In this document: piece after piece, positions 22,885-35,274 of the stretch
How positions within the stretch are numbered: the first letter of the stretch is position 1
Layout: each line of letters opens with the position of its first letter
DNA from: Trichaptum fuscoviolaceum
Lineage: Eukaryota; Basidiomycota; Agaricomycetes; Hymenochaetales; Trichaptaceae
Assembly (NCBI GenBank): GCA_910574455.1
Contig: CAJSYZ010000004.1
Span: 5,094,599 to 5,158,598 of the forward strand
Direction of reading: 5' to 3'
Length of the DNA: 64,000 bases
Program-made: the position numbers and the translations under genes
The notes under the pieces: model-generated
Databases searched by the model: none
Told to the model about the DNA's origin: nothing
What the model saw: only the letters and a program-made list of their open reading frames with translations

Positions 22885-23706
22885 CTGTTACGACCGTCGG
22901 GAATTGTAGCGGGAAACAGTTTCGGGAAACTGGAATTCGCGACAAGAACCCGCGTTCGGGAACCTGGATTCGCGACTGGGAACGAGCGTGGGAATTCAGG
23001 CGGGAAACGCGCGGGATTCTATCCAGGCGCGTCGCGGGATTCTCAAGGCCAGCTAGGACTCTGCACTGCTTTGAACGTCAAGTAAGCGGATCCCTAAGGA
23101 AGCACTCCACAAGTAAGTATTGCGCAACTAACTACACAGGAGAAAAGAGAGAGATCGCACCTAAGGAAGCACTCCACAAGAGGTCAAAAGTGGGGTGCTC
23201 CTTACGATGCCTACAGCTATTTATCTACTTCGTAAAGACTGTATAGTTAATCTACGCTAAGTGTCCTTGCGCAATGCGCACCTATCTACTACAAACGATA
23301 CATGCTACAACCGCACTGCTAGGCATGTCTATCCCGTCTCTCCAGATGGCTACGGCCTGTCCGTGGACGTCAGCAGCGTCCGGTCCGGGGGCGCGACTAG
23401 CCAGACTAGGTATGCCAGACTGTTGCAGGTCGTCACCTTGAGGTACTAACGGATTAATGAGCGTATGTTGATAAGTGAATGTACGTGTGCCGTGGCGGGT
23501 CGTCGTAAATGAGTGTGTGTATGCGTGCATGGTTGCCGGGACGGTGGTGCGGGATAAGTCACGTGAGCATGGGATCGTGCGATTCGGGAATGGGGTTTCG
23601 CGCGGGGAATCCAATGGCGGGATTCTCCCCGCGGGTTTGTCTGCTCATGTCGGGATCCTTGGCGGGAAAGTGCGGGAAATGAGAAAAGGAGCCCGGGATC
23701 TCGACA
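22885..23706 (-). repeat. 3' LTR of the gypsy element
   Basis: The 822-bp LTR reads TGTTACGACCG...GATCTCGACA on the plus strand. It carries a 3-bp AGC duplication relative to its partner. The pol reading frame runs into it and stops at 23559. Confidence 0.93.
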
Positions 23707-26700
23707 TTACCCCCCTCCAAAGGCGCAACTCCGGGGCGCCAAGCTTGAATCTTGCTCAGGTCACAGAGCTCGATAGCGTTGACTTCTCGAGGGGCGTCCG
23801 GGTGTTTTCGATAGAAACTGCGAATTTTAGCCTTTGCATTACCCATATCCTTTGCGGGAATCCATGTATCTTCCGCGCTCGAATATCCCTTCCATCGTAC
23901 CAAATATTCAAACCTCCGTCTAAACCGTCTAGCGTCCAGTACCTCTTCCACCTCGTATTCCAGATCTCCTTCTACTTCGACTGGGGGCAGCGGGGGTTGC
24001 GTTCGACCGGGAATATCGTCTTCGTGGTATGGCGAGAGCAGCGATACGTGAAATACGGGATGAATCTTCAGCGACGCGGGGAGTTCGAGTTCGTAGGTGA
24101 GGTCACTTAGCTTTGCCTTCACTTTATACGGCCCTAGTCGTTTCGGTAATAATTTGCGCGCTCCCGGTCGCCGAACGTTCGTCGCTTCGAGCCAGACTTT
24201 ATCCCCGACTGCGTACTGCGGGGCCTCGTTCCGGGCCTGATCGTAGTGCTGCTTCATGCGCTCTGCCGCAACCTCCAAAGCCGCTCTTGCCTCTTCCTGT
24301 GCCTGCTGAAGCTCCTGTAGTCGTGCGTCCGCGGCGGGGACCGTGGATAGGCCGTTGCTCGGGGCAATCGTGAATTCGGGATTGTAGCCGTAGACAAGCG
24401 CGAACGGAGATTGTCGTGTTGCCGCGTGCGCTTTCGTGTTGTGCGCGAACTCTGCCATTGGGAGTAATCCGGCCCAGTTTTCTTGTCGTGTATCTCTATG
24501 AAAGCCCGTAAATACTGTTCCAGCTCTTGGTTTACCCTTTCGGTTTGCCCATCCGTCTGCGGGTGATACGCAGTCGACGTGGTACCCTTGATACCGAGTC
24601 GGGAAAAGAGGGCCTTCATGAACTGCGCGACAAACTGTGGTCCGCGGTCGGATATGATCTGGCGGGGGGTTCCGTGCAGCTTCCAGACGTGCTGCAGGAA
24701 TAGTTCCGCAGTTTCCGGTGCATCGATGTCAGACGTGGTCGGGATAAAATGCGCTTGCTTGGTGAGACGGTCGACCACCACGAAAATTGCGTCGTAATCC
24801 TCAGATCGGGGGAGCTGGGTGATGAAATCGCACGAAATCGCCTGCCAGGGGCCCTGCGGGATTTCGTTCGGTTGCAGGAGTCCTACCGGGCGTTGGGATC
24901 GGTTCTTCGTGCGTGCGCAGGTATCGCATCCCGAAACGTATCGTTCTACGAAGTTAGACATCCCGGGCCACCAGTAGTTGCGGCTTACCATCTCAAACGT
25001 TTTCCAACGTCCAGGATGTCCGGCGGGGAGACTGTCGTGGTAAGTCTTCACCACATCCCGGCGAATGGTCTCGTCTTTCGGGACGTAAACCTTACCCTGG
25101 TACAGGATGAGGCCTTCCTCGGTGCTCCAGTCCTCAAGTTCCTTGGTCAGGACTCGAGGCGCCTTGGACTTGACCAGCTCGATCGCGTCCACCAGTTCGT
25201 CTTCATATTGATCTGACTTACGAATGCGTCGTAGGAGGGCCTGATCCCCGTGTACCTGCGTCATTCCCCGACGAATTGCCTTTAGTCGAAACATTTCGGG
25301 AGTCAAGAGGGTCCGTCCCGTGTTGTCTTCGCCTTCTGGTTGAAGATCGACGCGTCGTGACATGGCGTCGGGTTTGCCTCCGAGTCGCCCTGGGCGATGG
25401 CGAATCGTAAAATCGAAGCGGGTGAGGAACAGACTCCACCGGGCTTGGCGTCGCGTCAGCGTTCGGGATTCAGAGAAATATAGCAGATTCTTGTGGTCAG
25501 ACACGATATCGAGTTTATGACTCGCACCTTCGAGATAAGGTCGCCACTCGTCAAGAGCTCTAATAATCGCGAGTAGCTCCTTGTCATAAATCTCGTAGTT
25601 GCGTTCCGCATCGTTGAGGGATTTCGAGAAAAAGGCGACCGGATGTATCAGCCCGTCGTCGCCTTCCTGGGACAAGACCGCGCCGGTCGCGAAATCAGAG
25701 GCGTCGCATTCCACGATGAATTGTCGCGACATGTCTGGCATCATCAGGACGGGGGCGGTCGTGAACATGCGCTTGAGATAGTCGAAAGCGCACTGCTGGT
25801 TTTCTGTCCAGGCCCAGCGAACGTCCTTCTTCAGCAGCGTCGTGAGCGGTTTGACGATGTGCGAGAAATCCCGAATGAAGCGTCGATAGAAATTCGCGAA
25901 CCCGAGGAAGGCTTGAATATCTTTCACCTTTTTCGGGGTAGGCCAGTCGAGGACCGCCTGTACCTTGGCGGGATCCATCGCCACCTTTCCCTGCGAAATA
26001 ATCATCCCGAGATACTCGACGGAAGTCTGTTTGAATTTGCACTTTTCGGGTTTACAGAACAAGTCGTTTTCGCGCAGCCGCTTAAGGACTTCCCGTACGT
26101 GTTCCTCGTGCTGCGATTCATCTTCGGAAAAGATTAGCAAGTCGTCAAGATAGATGATCACGTATACTCCAATGAGATCCTTGAAGATATCGTTCATCAT
26201 ATGCTGGAAGGTCGCCGGGGCATTCGTGAGCCCGAATGTCATCACCGTTGGTTCGAAATGTCCCGCCTGAGTCCGAAAAGCGGCCTTCCACTCGTCGCCT
26301 TGCTTCAGTCGCACGTTGTGGTAGCCCCATCGCAAATCTAACGTCGTGAAAACCTTCGCCTTTTGCAGTGCGTCTACGAGTTCCATTGTGAGGGGAAGCG
26401 GGTATCGATTCTTGACCGTGATATCGTTCAGTCGTCGGTAATCGACTACCATGCGCAAGGTTCCGTCCTTTTTCTTGATAAAGAAGACGGGAGCCGCTGC
26501 AGGGGATTTCGAAGGTCGTATGTACCCTTTGCGCAGGTTTTCGTCAACGAATTCGCGAAGGGCGTCGCGTTCGGCCGGGGCCAACGGATAGATTTTGCTG
26601 TACGGGGGAGCCTTCCCGGGTTCTAAATCTATGGCGTGATCATACGGCTTGCGTAGTGGAAGCCTTTCGGATTCAACTTTCGAGAAAACGTCGGCAAACT

Positions 26701-27480
26701 CACGAAATTCGGGGGGAACTAGTTCCTCGAAGGTTTTCTCGCCTTCCTTCACTGCTGACTTCTCAGCGATGGCCTGGGAGTGGGTGTACGAGGCGGCAAT
26801 TTTGTACGCGAAATGGTCGTCCGTCGTGACGAAGTAGGATTCAGCGTCGTGGTACTGGTCCCAATATTTTTCTGAGTACCGAAATCCTGGTGGGACAGCT
26901 TCCCATTCGGCCTGGGTCCTGTCGGGCCCCCAGGGGGTCTCGACTTCTTCTGCTATGGCGAGGCGGGGAAGCGGGACCAGGCGTTGCTGGTTATCACACT
27001 GAGGCGGGCAGCGGTTGAGATCGACCACGTCGTTGGTCCAGTCAATGGTTGGGTTATGGTGCCGCAACCAGTCGATCCCCATGATAATATCGTCGTCGCC
27101 AATATCCGCGACGGCCATGGTCAACTGTTCTAAGTGTCCCTTCATCTCGACGTTGAGGACTACTTCCTTGGTGATGCGTCCAATCGCGTTCGGGGAATTG
27201 TCCGCGTTGCGCAAAAGTATCGGGATTACCAAGTCCCGGGTCTGGAGTCCGTGTCGCGAAACGTAGCGGGAATTTATGAAAGTTCCCGACGCACCGCTGT
27301 CTAACATTACTGTGGCTAAGGCATCCGTTTTTCCGTCGCTAACCTGTACCGGGAACTTCAAATGTCGTCTAAGACGACGGTCTATTGTAGAGATGGTTAA
27401 ATACAAGGGACCATTATTAAGAGAGTTCTTCGGCCACAAGGGCGGTTGGGTCGTATAGGGCGCGACTGAGCAATACGACC
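23559..27480 (-). pseudogene. pol: Gypsy pol polyprotein (one frameshift)
   Basis: In order: protease MLDSGASGTFI; reverse transcriptase with YLDDLLIFS; RNase H with ECDASDFATGAVLSQ; integrase HHCC zinc region ending SGCDTCARTKN; catalytic core CDFITQLP, ISDRGPQF and HPQTDGQTERVNQ; then GDKVWLEA and a C-terminal chromodomain (YEVEEVLDARRF, YLVRWKGYSSAEDTW). The frame is broken at about 24478-24485, where an A-run is one base short: upstream frame to about 24480, downstream frame from 24458. The frame lies at -1 relative to gag and overlaps it (open back to 27748), consistent with -1 frameshift expression. The stop codon lies inside the 3' LTR. Confidence 0.93.
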
Positions 27481-28690
27481 CTACTGAAAATCCGCTGGGG
27501 GCGGGGCTTCGGGATTGTGAACGTTCTTGGCGGCGGGCGTCATGGCGGCGAATGCGTTCTGTAGCACGGACTGCTGCACATTCTGGACGTACTGTTCCGC
27601 CATACGTTTGAGCGTTTCTTCGAACGACTGGAGCGCGGGGGGCGAGGGGCTCGACGGGGACGTGGATTTCGTAGCTTTTAGGTTTCGGGTTGGCGGTCGC
27701 GTTGGGCAATCGCTCACTAAATGGTCTTTCTCTCCGCAGTAGTAGCATAGTCCCTTACTCCTGCGCTCCCGGCGCACCCTGTCAATCTCCATCGCGTTGG
27801 GATCCTTCGTCGAGCTTGCGCCCGCAGTCGGGATCGTACGCGGAGCTGAACTAGTGGTGCCGGGATTGCTTCGGGGCGTAGCCGCTGGCTTCGATGCTGG
27901 TCCATAGGCGTGTGCGAGCCTTAGCTTCTCGTCCGTCTCGGAAACCCAGTTGACGTAGGCATCGAATTTCATATCCTTCGCCTCTGTGCTGGCGATGTGC
28001 TGGCGAACCTGGTCTTTGAGTCCCTTCCGGAACATGTCGAGGTAGATGACATCCGTCGTCGCGTCCTTGGGCCACCCGGTGAGGGCTTGGAGGGCACGGA
28101 ATTGCGACGCAAACTCGGCGACCGTTCCTGTCTGGCGTAGGCGCATCAGCTTGTCGGCTGCGGCTTTGTCTGCATCGATTTCTCCGTAAGAGGCGCGAAG
28201 GGCGGCGAACAGGGCCTCCAGGCTGGCGGCTTCTGGCGGTGTCGGGATGTCCTGGAGTCGATCTAGAATGGGTCGTGCCCAGTCTTGCGCCGGTCCCCGC
28301 AGTAGCATCAGGGCGAATGCGACCTTGCGGGTTTCGTCCAGCCCCGGATGTTGTCCGAACAGGTAGAGCTTAATCTGGTGAATCCAGTTTTCCAGCTTGG
28401 CTCGTTCGCCTTCGAAGGTGTCGGGAAGCTTCATCTTGAGCCCTGCTCCACCCCCAGACGGGGAGGCGGGCTGGCTCGCGATTTGGGCTTCTAACGCCTG
28501 GTTGGCGTGCTTGAGCTGGGCGACAGTGTTCTGAACCTGATTGTGTTCGTTGACTAACTTGGAGTAGCGTTTTTTCGAGGGTGTCGAGGCGATCAAGGAT
28601 GGGCTGGAGTTTGTCTTCCTCCATCGAGGAGCTAGGGGACGGGAAAGCGAAGGTGTCTGCGAGTCCTCCCCATTCCTGGTGGGACGACAT
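27481..28690 (-). pseudogene. gag: Gypsy gag polyprotein (one frameshift)
   Basis: It starts MSSHQEWGGLADTFAFP at 28690. A coiled-coil-like N-terminus crosses a run of six A (plus-strand T 28570-28575) where the frame shifts; five A would keep it open. The main body is a retrotransposon gag domain (LPDTFEGERAKLENWIHQI, then LRGPAQDWARPIL, then FASQFRAL). A CCHC zinc knuckle follows, CYYCGEKDHLVSDC. It ends ADFQ then TAG at 27481. The longer open frame back to 28839 in the second phase is an artefact that enters the LTR. Confidence 0.9.
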
Positions 28691-28779
28691 CGCGGGTCGG
28701 CGGTACGGGTGCGGGGGTAGAAGTAAAGAGCGTGAGGGTGTCGAGTCCGAGCGGCGGTGAGCCAGGACTTTTGACCTAA

Positions 28780-29597
28780 TGTTACGACCGTCGGGAATTG
28801 TAGCGGGAAACAGTTTCGGGAAACTGGAATTCGCGACAAGAACCCGCGTTCGGGAATCTGGATTCGCGACTGGGAACGAGCGTGGGAATTCAGGCGGGAA
28901 ACGCGCGGGATTCTATCCAGGCGCGTCGCGGGATTCTCAAGGCCAGCTAGGACTCTGCACTGCTTTGAACGTCAAGTAAGCGGATCCCTAAGGAAGCACT
29001 CCACAAGTAAGTATTGCGCAACTAACTACACAGGAGAAAAGAGAGAGATCGCACCTAAGGAAGCACTCCACAAGAGGTCAAAAGTGGGGTGCTCCTTACG
29101 ATGCCTACAGCTATTTATCTACTTCGTAAAGACTGTATAGTTAATCTACGCTAAGTGTCCTTGCGCAATGCGCACCTATCTACTACAAACGATACATGCT
29201 ACGACCGCACTGCTAGGCATGTCTATCCCGTCTCTCCAGATGGCTACGGCCTGTCCGTGGACGTCAGCGTCCGGTCCGGGGCCGCGACTAGCCAGACTAG
29301 GTATGCCAGACTGTTGCAGGTCGTCACCTTGAGGTACTAACGGATTAATGAGCGTATGTTGATAAGTGAATGTACGTGTGCCGTGGCGGGTCGTCGTAAA
29401 TGAGTGTGTGTATGCGTGCATGGTTGCCGGGACGGTGGTGCGGGATAAGTCACGTGAGCATGGGATCGTGCGATTTGGGAATGGGGTTTCGCGCGGGGAA
29501 TCCAATGGCGGGATTCTCCCCGCGGGTTTGTCTGCTCATGTCGGGATCCTTGGCGGGAAAGTGCGGGAAATGAGAAAAGGAGCCCGGGATCTCGACA
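28780..29597 (-). repeat. 5' LTR of the gypsy element
   Basis: An 818-bp LTR, partner of 22885-23706. It should contain the promoter for the minus-strand element transcript. Confidence 0.93.
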
Positions 29598-29828
29598 TAC
29601 GCTGTGTAGGCTGGAATCTGCTGGCACTTTTTTGCTTTTTTCCTGATGTCATCAACCTTGCTTGCTGAACAAAAGTTGTTGGCGTCGGCATCCCAGTTGG
29701 CGCTGCTCAAGCACACCATGTTTGAGATAAGCAAGACTTTCCGATATTGAAGTGTGAACATCTTTGGAAATGAGCGGAGGGAAATCGTGATCATCGCTGC
29801 TGCTGTCGTGAGTGAGGTCTGAGGTTCG

Positions 29829-30075
29829 GGTATACGGAGGGTTGGATTTGGTCGAATTTGCATACTTTGAGAGGTTGAATTTAGATACTTTGAAGGGTTG
29901 GAATTGGATACTATTAAGGGTCAGAAATGTATACATTGGAGGGTTGGATTCTTGTAAATGCCGGGGTTGGATTTAGATAACTCAAATTGTCAGATATTGA
30001 TTCTCAAATTGTCAGATATTATTTTGCAAGTTGTCCGATATTATTTTGCAAGTTGTCCGATATTACTTTTAAAAT
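29829..30075 (+). repeat. Degenerate minisatellites
   Basis: Two adjacent arrays are seen. The first is diverged units of GGGTTGGATTTAGATACTTTGA type (about 29829-29970). The second is CAAATTGTCAGATATT-type units (29985-30065), including two near-identical 22-mers TTTTGCAAGTTGTCCGATAT+TA in tandem. No coding content was seen. Confidence 0.75.
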
Positions 30076-30375
30076 GTTGGCAATAGCCGTTATAATTGTC
30101 AGATTTATGTATTATAAGGGGTTGGATTTATATAAGTCAATGTGTCAGATTATGATAAAACGCGGGTCAGATAGGTACATTGAGGTGCTGAAATCCTATC
30201 TTGCAACTCCTACAATAGGTTAAGCAGACATGCAGCTACATATATGCTGTGAAATTTTGAAGCTGCTTGAGTCCAAAATGAGAGTTTCCGGCAGCATATA
30301 AAGACGAAAATGATGCCAAATTAGGTAATTCTGAGAACACAGAAAGTCCTTGCTATCTTGGCCAAAGTCTACATA

Positions 30376-33255
30376 TCATAGCGACTTCAAATGGTTAGAT
30401 TTAACGATGCCTGCCGCTTGCTCGGCAATCGCATATGCAGCAGCTATCAATAATCCCTTGGTTAGATGCATGGTCCAAAAAGTGTACATGATTTCTAACC
30501 TTGCGTATGTGCTGCTATATGGAGCGGGATGATACTCAAATCGACCACTCGAATGTTTTTCGTGCCATGGACGACGAGCTCTGGGTCTACCACACCATTC
30601 TGCGAGCGTGGTAACATGCTTAACGTACCAGCCGTATCTGAAAGCACAAGTTTCAACACTCATTTTGACTCCCACTGAATACGACACAGGATATCTCACG
30701 GAAAGTCGTGGACAAATGATCCTTGACAAAATTCTTCAATTCTTCTATAGTTTCACACTCCGGTCCTGGACTGACTTCTTTCGCTGATAGGGGAAAGCAA
30801 GATTGATATGAAGAATTAAAGAATAGTTTGTCATTGACTAACCTATGATGCCCTTCAGGGGTTCGAATTGCGGCAGACGTCTGATGAATCTGACGATCTC
30901 CACAAAGACATCCAGGTCTATAACGATGAAATAAAGTCAAGTCGTAATTTTATTATATTTATTTCACGGCTTACCAAATTCATCTTCAAAGTAGTGTGGG
31001 TCTATCTCCGGCTGATCCTGAGGGTCCTTCGATCTCGCATGCTATGAGGTGCAATTAAAGTGACTTAACATTGGAGATGGTGGCATTGTGGGGAATGTAA
31101 CCGATGGCAGAAGGTGCTTACAATGGTGCCTCGGCTGAAAGTATGGTTTACAGCAGCCAGAACTGAGATATATGATTTGCCCGGTTCTGTGGCTTTGTAG
31201 ACGACGAAAGGGGAAAGGTTATTAAGTAACAAGGATGCAAAGTAGGAAACTTCTCCGAACCTCTTCCTCTATAAGAACCGGGAAAGACAATGAGTTCGCA
31301 ATCTCCCCCCTTTCCACTTTCGAATCCAGCCAATTGCAACTCATACTGTTCCTTCAGACCCGGGGGTAGTGTACCCGACTTGATCTTGTCCTCGATTTTT
31401 CGACGCTGTCTTGCGATGAGTGCGTGGGCTTCTTCTGGAGTAGAGGTTATAGACGTCAACGGTACAAAGGTGAAACACCCCGATCCAAGCCGGTAAAGAC
31501 CTTTGCCCTGCGCACTGTAGATTGCAAAGACACGTTAAAAGAAATAACCGCAATAGGGTGCACGTACTGGAGTAGCAGCTGCTGAGCAGCGTATTCTGCG
31601 TTCTTCAATGCATCCAAAGTCTCGATCGCAAAGTCCGGCTTCAGTTCTATTCAAGGCGTTCGTCATGATCCTACACTATTATAATGGTTTTAGGATTCAC
31701 TTACCAAACATAAGGGCACAAGTCATATGCTCTTGCATATTCTCGCCCACTCCGGGCAGGTCAACAACTGGTTCGATTTTCAGAGTCTTAAGGAGCTGGC
31801 TATTTCCGATTCCAGACAGCTCAAGGATCTGTGGGGATTTCAGAGCGCTGCATACACATGAGTCAATTTTATCGTACAACTTGCGAGGGCGATGAAATAC
31901 TAACCCAGCGCTTAGAATTACCTCTTTCTTGACATCCACATAGTATGACTTATCCTCATGTTCAAATTCAACTCCGACTGCTCGAACGCCATCGCCTGCA
32001 GCGGCAGTAGCGATGCGAGAGACGAGAGCATTGCATAATACCCGAAGATTTGGTCTATTTCTGTACGGCAAATAGGAGGCCTGGAAGAGATTTAGTGAAA
32101 TTGTAGCCGCTAAGAGTGTATGCCATTCACCGTGACCGAGGAAGTGCGAGTTACTGTCCTTGGATCAATAGTGCAGACTGTCATGTAGGTTCCAATAGGC
32201 TGGTCGGGGATTGGAGCCACAGAATTAGTAACCATACATGTAGAATGAAAGGGACACCTTACATCTCCGTCAAGCTATGATAACCCAGTTATGAGAGCCC
32301 AGAGCACATTTCAAAGAAGCTTACTGGATTCTTAGCAGGTTCAATGCCCGCGTTATACAAAGTCTATATGTAAAGTTTGCAAGTAAAACTAAGAAAAATC
32401 ATGTAGGGCATCGTACCTCTTGAAACGGAACTTCCACTGTTGTGATGAGCTCTGGAAAGGACGTTATAAGTGAACCATCGTGACCGTGTGCATTTGGTTT
32501 GAAAACATGTCCAAATTTCGAGTTGTTTTCTACTTTAGGAGGTATAAACCTAACGGCTTAAGGTAAGTATGGAAGTAGATCTACCAATTGCGTGAACAAA
32601 TCTGACCTTTCAGTTTTCTTTACGTTCTTTACGAAGTTCCCCCAGTTCCATCTCGGATTTCCTAGCTGCTCCCACGCATCGACGTCTTGTGACGGTGGTA
32701 TGCTCCATGCCTTTCCATTATAGTATGTTAACAAGCATCATAGCAGGTGTTATTGCGCACTCACCAGGAAATTAATGGCGGACGAGCCTCCGAGCATGCG
32801 TCCTCTGGGCCAATGAAGCGCCCTGTCATTGCAGTGCTTCTGAGGAACAGTCTCGAATGCCCAGTCATATTTCGGATTGCCAAAATGTTTGCCAAATTGA
32901 GCAGGGATAGCTATCATTGACGACAAAAGCAGTCCCAATAAGGCCGAGAAGAATAGCTAAAGCTTACAGAACTTACTGATCAACGGATCATTGAGATTCA
33001 ATGGGCCAGCTTCAAGCACTGCGACCGACAATGTGGGATCCTCGGATAGCCGAGCTGCGATCGTTAGACCCGCAGTCTATTATGGGAACGATGGGAGATC
33101 AAGATACGGCCGTGTGTCAAATTCTAATCACCTACGCCGCCGCCTGAGGACGGGCAGATATCATGATTAGATTATGTAGGTCAACATATAACTTGCTCAC
33201 CTATAACGATGTAGTCGAAAGTTTGATCAGTGATGTTTTCGTAGGATGAAGACAT
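30376..33255 (-). CDS. GMC oxidoreductase (FAD-dependent), copy 1
   Basis: I could assemble 19 exons with GT-AG introns (50-80 bp), joined length 1821 nt, 606 residues, in frame at every junction. Exon 1 is 33255-33201; exon 2 is an 8-nt microexon (33143-33136); exon 8 is 12 nt (32274-32263); the last exon is 30443-30376. The N-terminus FDYIVIGGGTAGLTIAARL is the FAD-binding dinucleotide fold, assembled across the microexon. RGRMLGGSSAINF is GMC signature 1 and SPQILELSGIGNSQLL signature 2. The C-terminal active-site region reads HTAGTLSMLPRSQNG and IIPLHIAAHTQ with the catalytic histidines. The family includes aryl-alcohol oxidase, choline and glucose dehydrogenases; the substrate cannot be set. 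There is no signal peptide, so it is probably intracellular. A paralogue lies at 38713-41589. Confidence 0.93.
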
Positions 33256-34644
33256 CTTCTAATAGCTCCAAGGATTGAAAGACGCGGGATACAGGCTTGA
33301 GAATAAAGCAAAGGGAGGAAGTGTGTGCTTCTTATGCATTTCGGCCTACCGTACCGTACTAGCCCGGAGCATCACACGTGCATGATTGGAAGTTCGTACA
33401 TTTAGTTATTCACCAGTTCACTGCAGCCATAAGACAACTTGAAGGGAAGGCTGAGCCAAAAGAGTCGAGTAACTACGACTGTTTGTCCATCCTTTGTCTC
33501 CGGTGCTTTCTAGTGAGCTTAAAGGAGTTATGGAAACCTACCAGGCGGCAAGGCACAAACGTAGGTAAAATCGTCCATATCAAGGCAGGATCTGGATCAT
33601 CTCTGGAAATGGAATAGATAACGGTCATGAGCGGCAAGTTAGCCTGAGGGTGTTAAAAGGACCTCGGTGTCCCGAGCTCATGGAAGCACATCACACATTT
33701 TAAACCTGAATTAAAGCACGAAGTCCCAGCGCCTAGTTTTGTTGCGTACAGACATAAGTACATTTCCCATCCAGGATTGAATCAGCAGGCCAGTTGAATG
33801 TAAGCTTGTTCGAAAAGGTTTGCACTCAGGTAACTGATAGTTGATGTTCTTGATGACGCCGGAAGCCAGTACAATATTGCTGTAGTTTGTAGTTCCACTG
33901 CACATCCCTAGCCGATCCAGGATAGTACAGATTCGTTTCCCCAGCTAATATTTTGAGATACTTCAGCTAACGCAATGCTTTATGTACCTGAAAATATAGG
34001 ACGACAATGGGAAGACACCAAACAAGTAGGATTACTCACATTTTGATCCATCGCCCGGTATTTTTTCGATCGCCGCCGGAGAACTGAGCGTGTGTTCGTT
34101 ATACAACTACTGTACCCTTAAACGGACTTTACAGTAGTTATGGGAGTTGCTTCGTCACAGAATAGGATAGTTAAGAGTAGCGGTGCTACTCCTCGCCAAG
34201 TGACCGTCCAAGAAGAACGACAACCGTGACAGGAGGAATAAAGGCTGCGAAGCGACCATGCATAATCTTTTTTTTAAGTCTGAGCATTAGGTTTTGTTGA
34301 GTAGTGAGCAATATACGCGGTTATCGAATAGATAAGAATGTCGAATGTCGACATGATGAAGATAAGAATGAAACTGATGTGTACTTTTTGAACTTGTCCT
34401 CTCGAGAGGTGCCCCGGGTCCCGACACAAGAAAGTTAAACGTCACGCGTCAAGTCGCGTCGCGCCTCTTCAGCATCTTCTGCGACAACAACTTGAAGGAC
34501 GACTTCGAGCCTCGGGACAGTGGTAAGGCAATAAGCCTCAAGTTTTATTTCGCATAACCTAGAAGAGGTGCAGTCCTCAATTCTAGTTGGAGGACAAGTG
34601 GGTAATAGTTAAGTACATTGTTGCACAATTCAATCGCTCGGCAA
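33256..34644. other. GMC copy 1 promoter and intergenic DNA
   Basis: This stretch holds the upstream region of GMC copy 1. A minus-strand stretch near 33710-34060 (MDQN followed by a GTGAGT donor, then a 64-codon open frame ending RRWDFVL) could be a small spliced gene. The joins do not keep frame convincingly, so I do not call one. Confidence 0.35.
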
Positions 34645-34959
34645 TAGGGCTCCTCACCCGACCCGTATTTTACGGTTGACGGTACGGTTACGGCCCGTAC
34701 CGTCACCGTACCGTAACAGCTTTTGAAGGCCCAAATTTACGGCCGTATTTATACGGCCCGTAACCGTACTAAGATCTGCAATTACGGGCCGTATACGGTT
34801 ACGGTACGGGTTGTACGCGCTTGACTAGCGCTCGTAGCAAACTTAAGCGCGCCGACTCAAATCGCGCGCGAGATGTTTGATAACTAAGCTTTTCTCACTG
34901 GCACACACTGGCAAACCTGTCCGTTGACACCCTTCGTATCCTCTTTGTAAATTGTAGGT

Positions 34960-35190
34960 GTTGGAAAGTGGAGGAGGGCAAGGTGGTTGGGCAGGGCACT
35001 TCTGTGCTTACGGACTAGGCTTTGAACCCGATGTCCGCCCGACCATCGACCGTTTGAGTTCATCCTGGACACGCGGTCATGCCTTTCTTTACAATCCTCA
35101 CATTACTTTGGGAGATCTTCCTCTTTTCTTCAAGTCCAAACCAGTAAGTCTCCTAAAATTGTCTTCATTACATTCGAGGCCAATCTAAAG
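34960..35190 (+). pseudogene. Unidentified coding-like fragment inside the hAT-like element
   Basis: An open 76-codon frame contains GLGFEPDVRPTIDRLSSSW and HITLGDLPLFFKSKP, which reads like protein and ends at a GTAAGT donor-like site (about 35142). I do not recognise the family. It may be the upstream exon of the same captured transcript as the ING fragment. Confidence 0.35.
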
Positions 35191-35274
35191 TATTATTTCT
35201 TACAGTTAATTATGTTTAACTAACACTTTCTCTTATTAGATCAGGACTCGGAGTCTTGAGCAGACTCGCGATCC

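Larger units (their letters stand above)
22885..29597 (-). mobile_element. Full-length Ty3/gypsy chromovirus-type LTR retrotransposon
   Basis: The element is 6713 bp, flanked by TACGC duplications (22880-22884 and 29598-29602). Its LTRs are 22885-23706 and 28780-29597, with only a handful of differences visible by eye, implying recent insertion. It is transcribed on the minus strand: 5' LTR at 28780-29597, gag, pol (protease, RT, RNase H, integrase, chromodomain), polypurine tract GGAGGGGGG at about 23710-23719, then the 3' LTR. No canonical TGG-starting primer-binding site follows the 5' LTR. Two one-base changes in A-runs break gag and pol in this copy. Confidence 0.95.

Noticed and set aside
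24113..26626. Several plus-strand open frames of 60-165 codons through the retrotransposon
   Set aside because: They are antisense shadows of the gag-pol reading frame, whose protease, RT, integrase and chromodomain motifs are clear on the minus strand.
27481..28839. A 452-codon gag frame starting at 28839
   Set aside because: Its first 50 or so codons are translated LTR and leader in another phase. The natural gag start with matching coiled-coil is 28690, with a one-base shift at the A-run.
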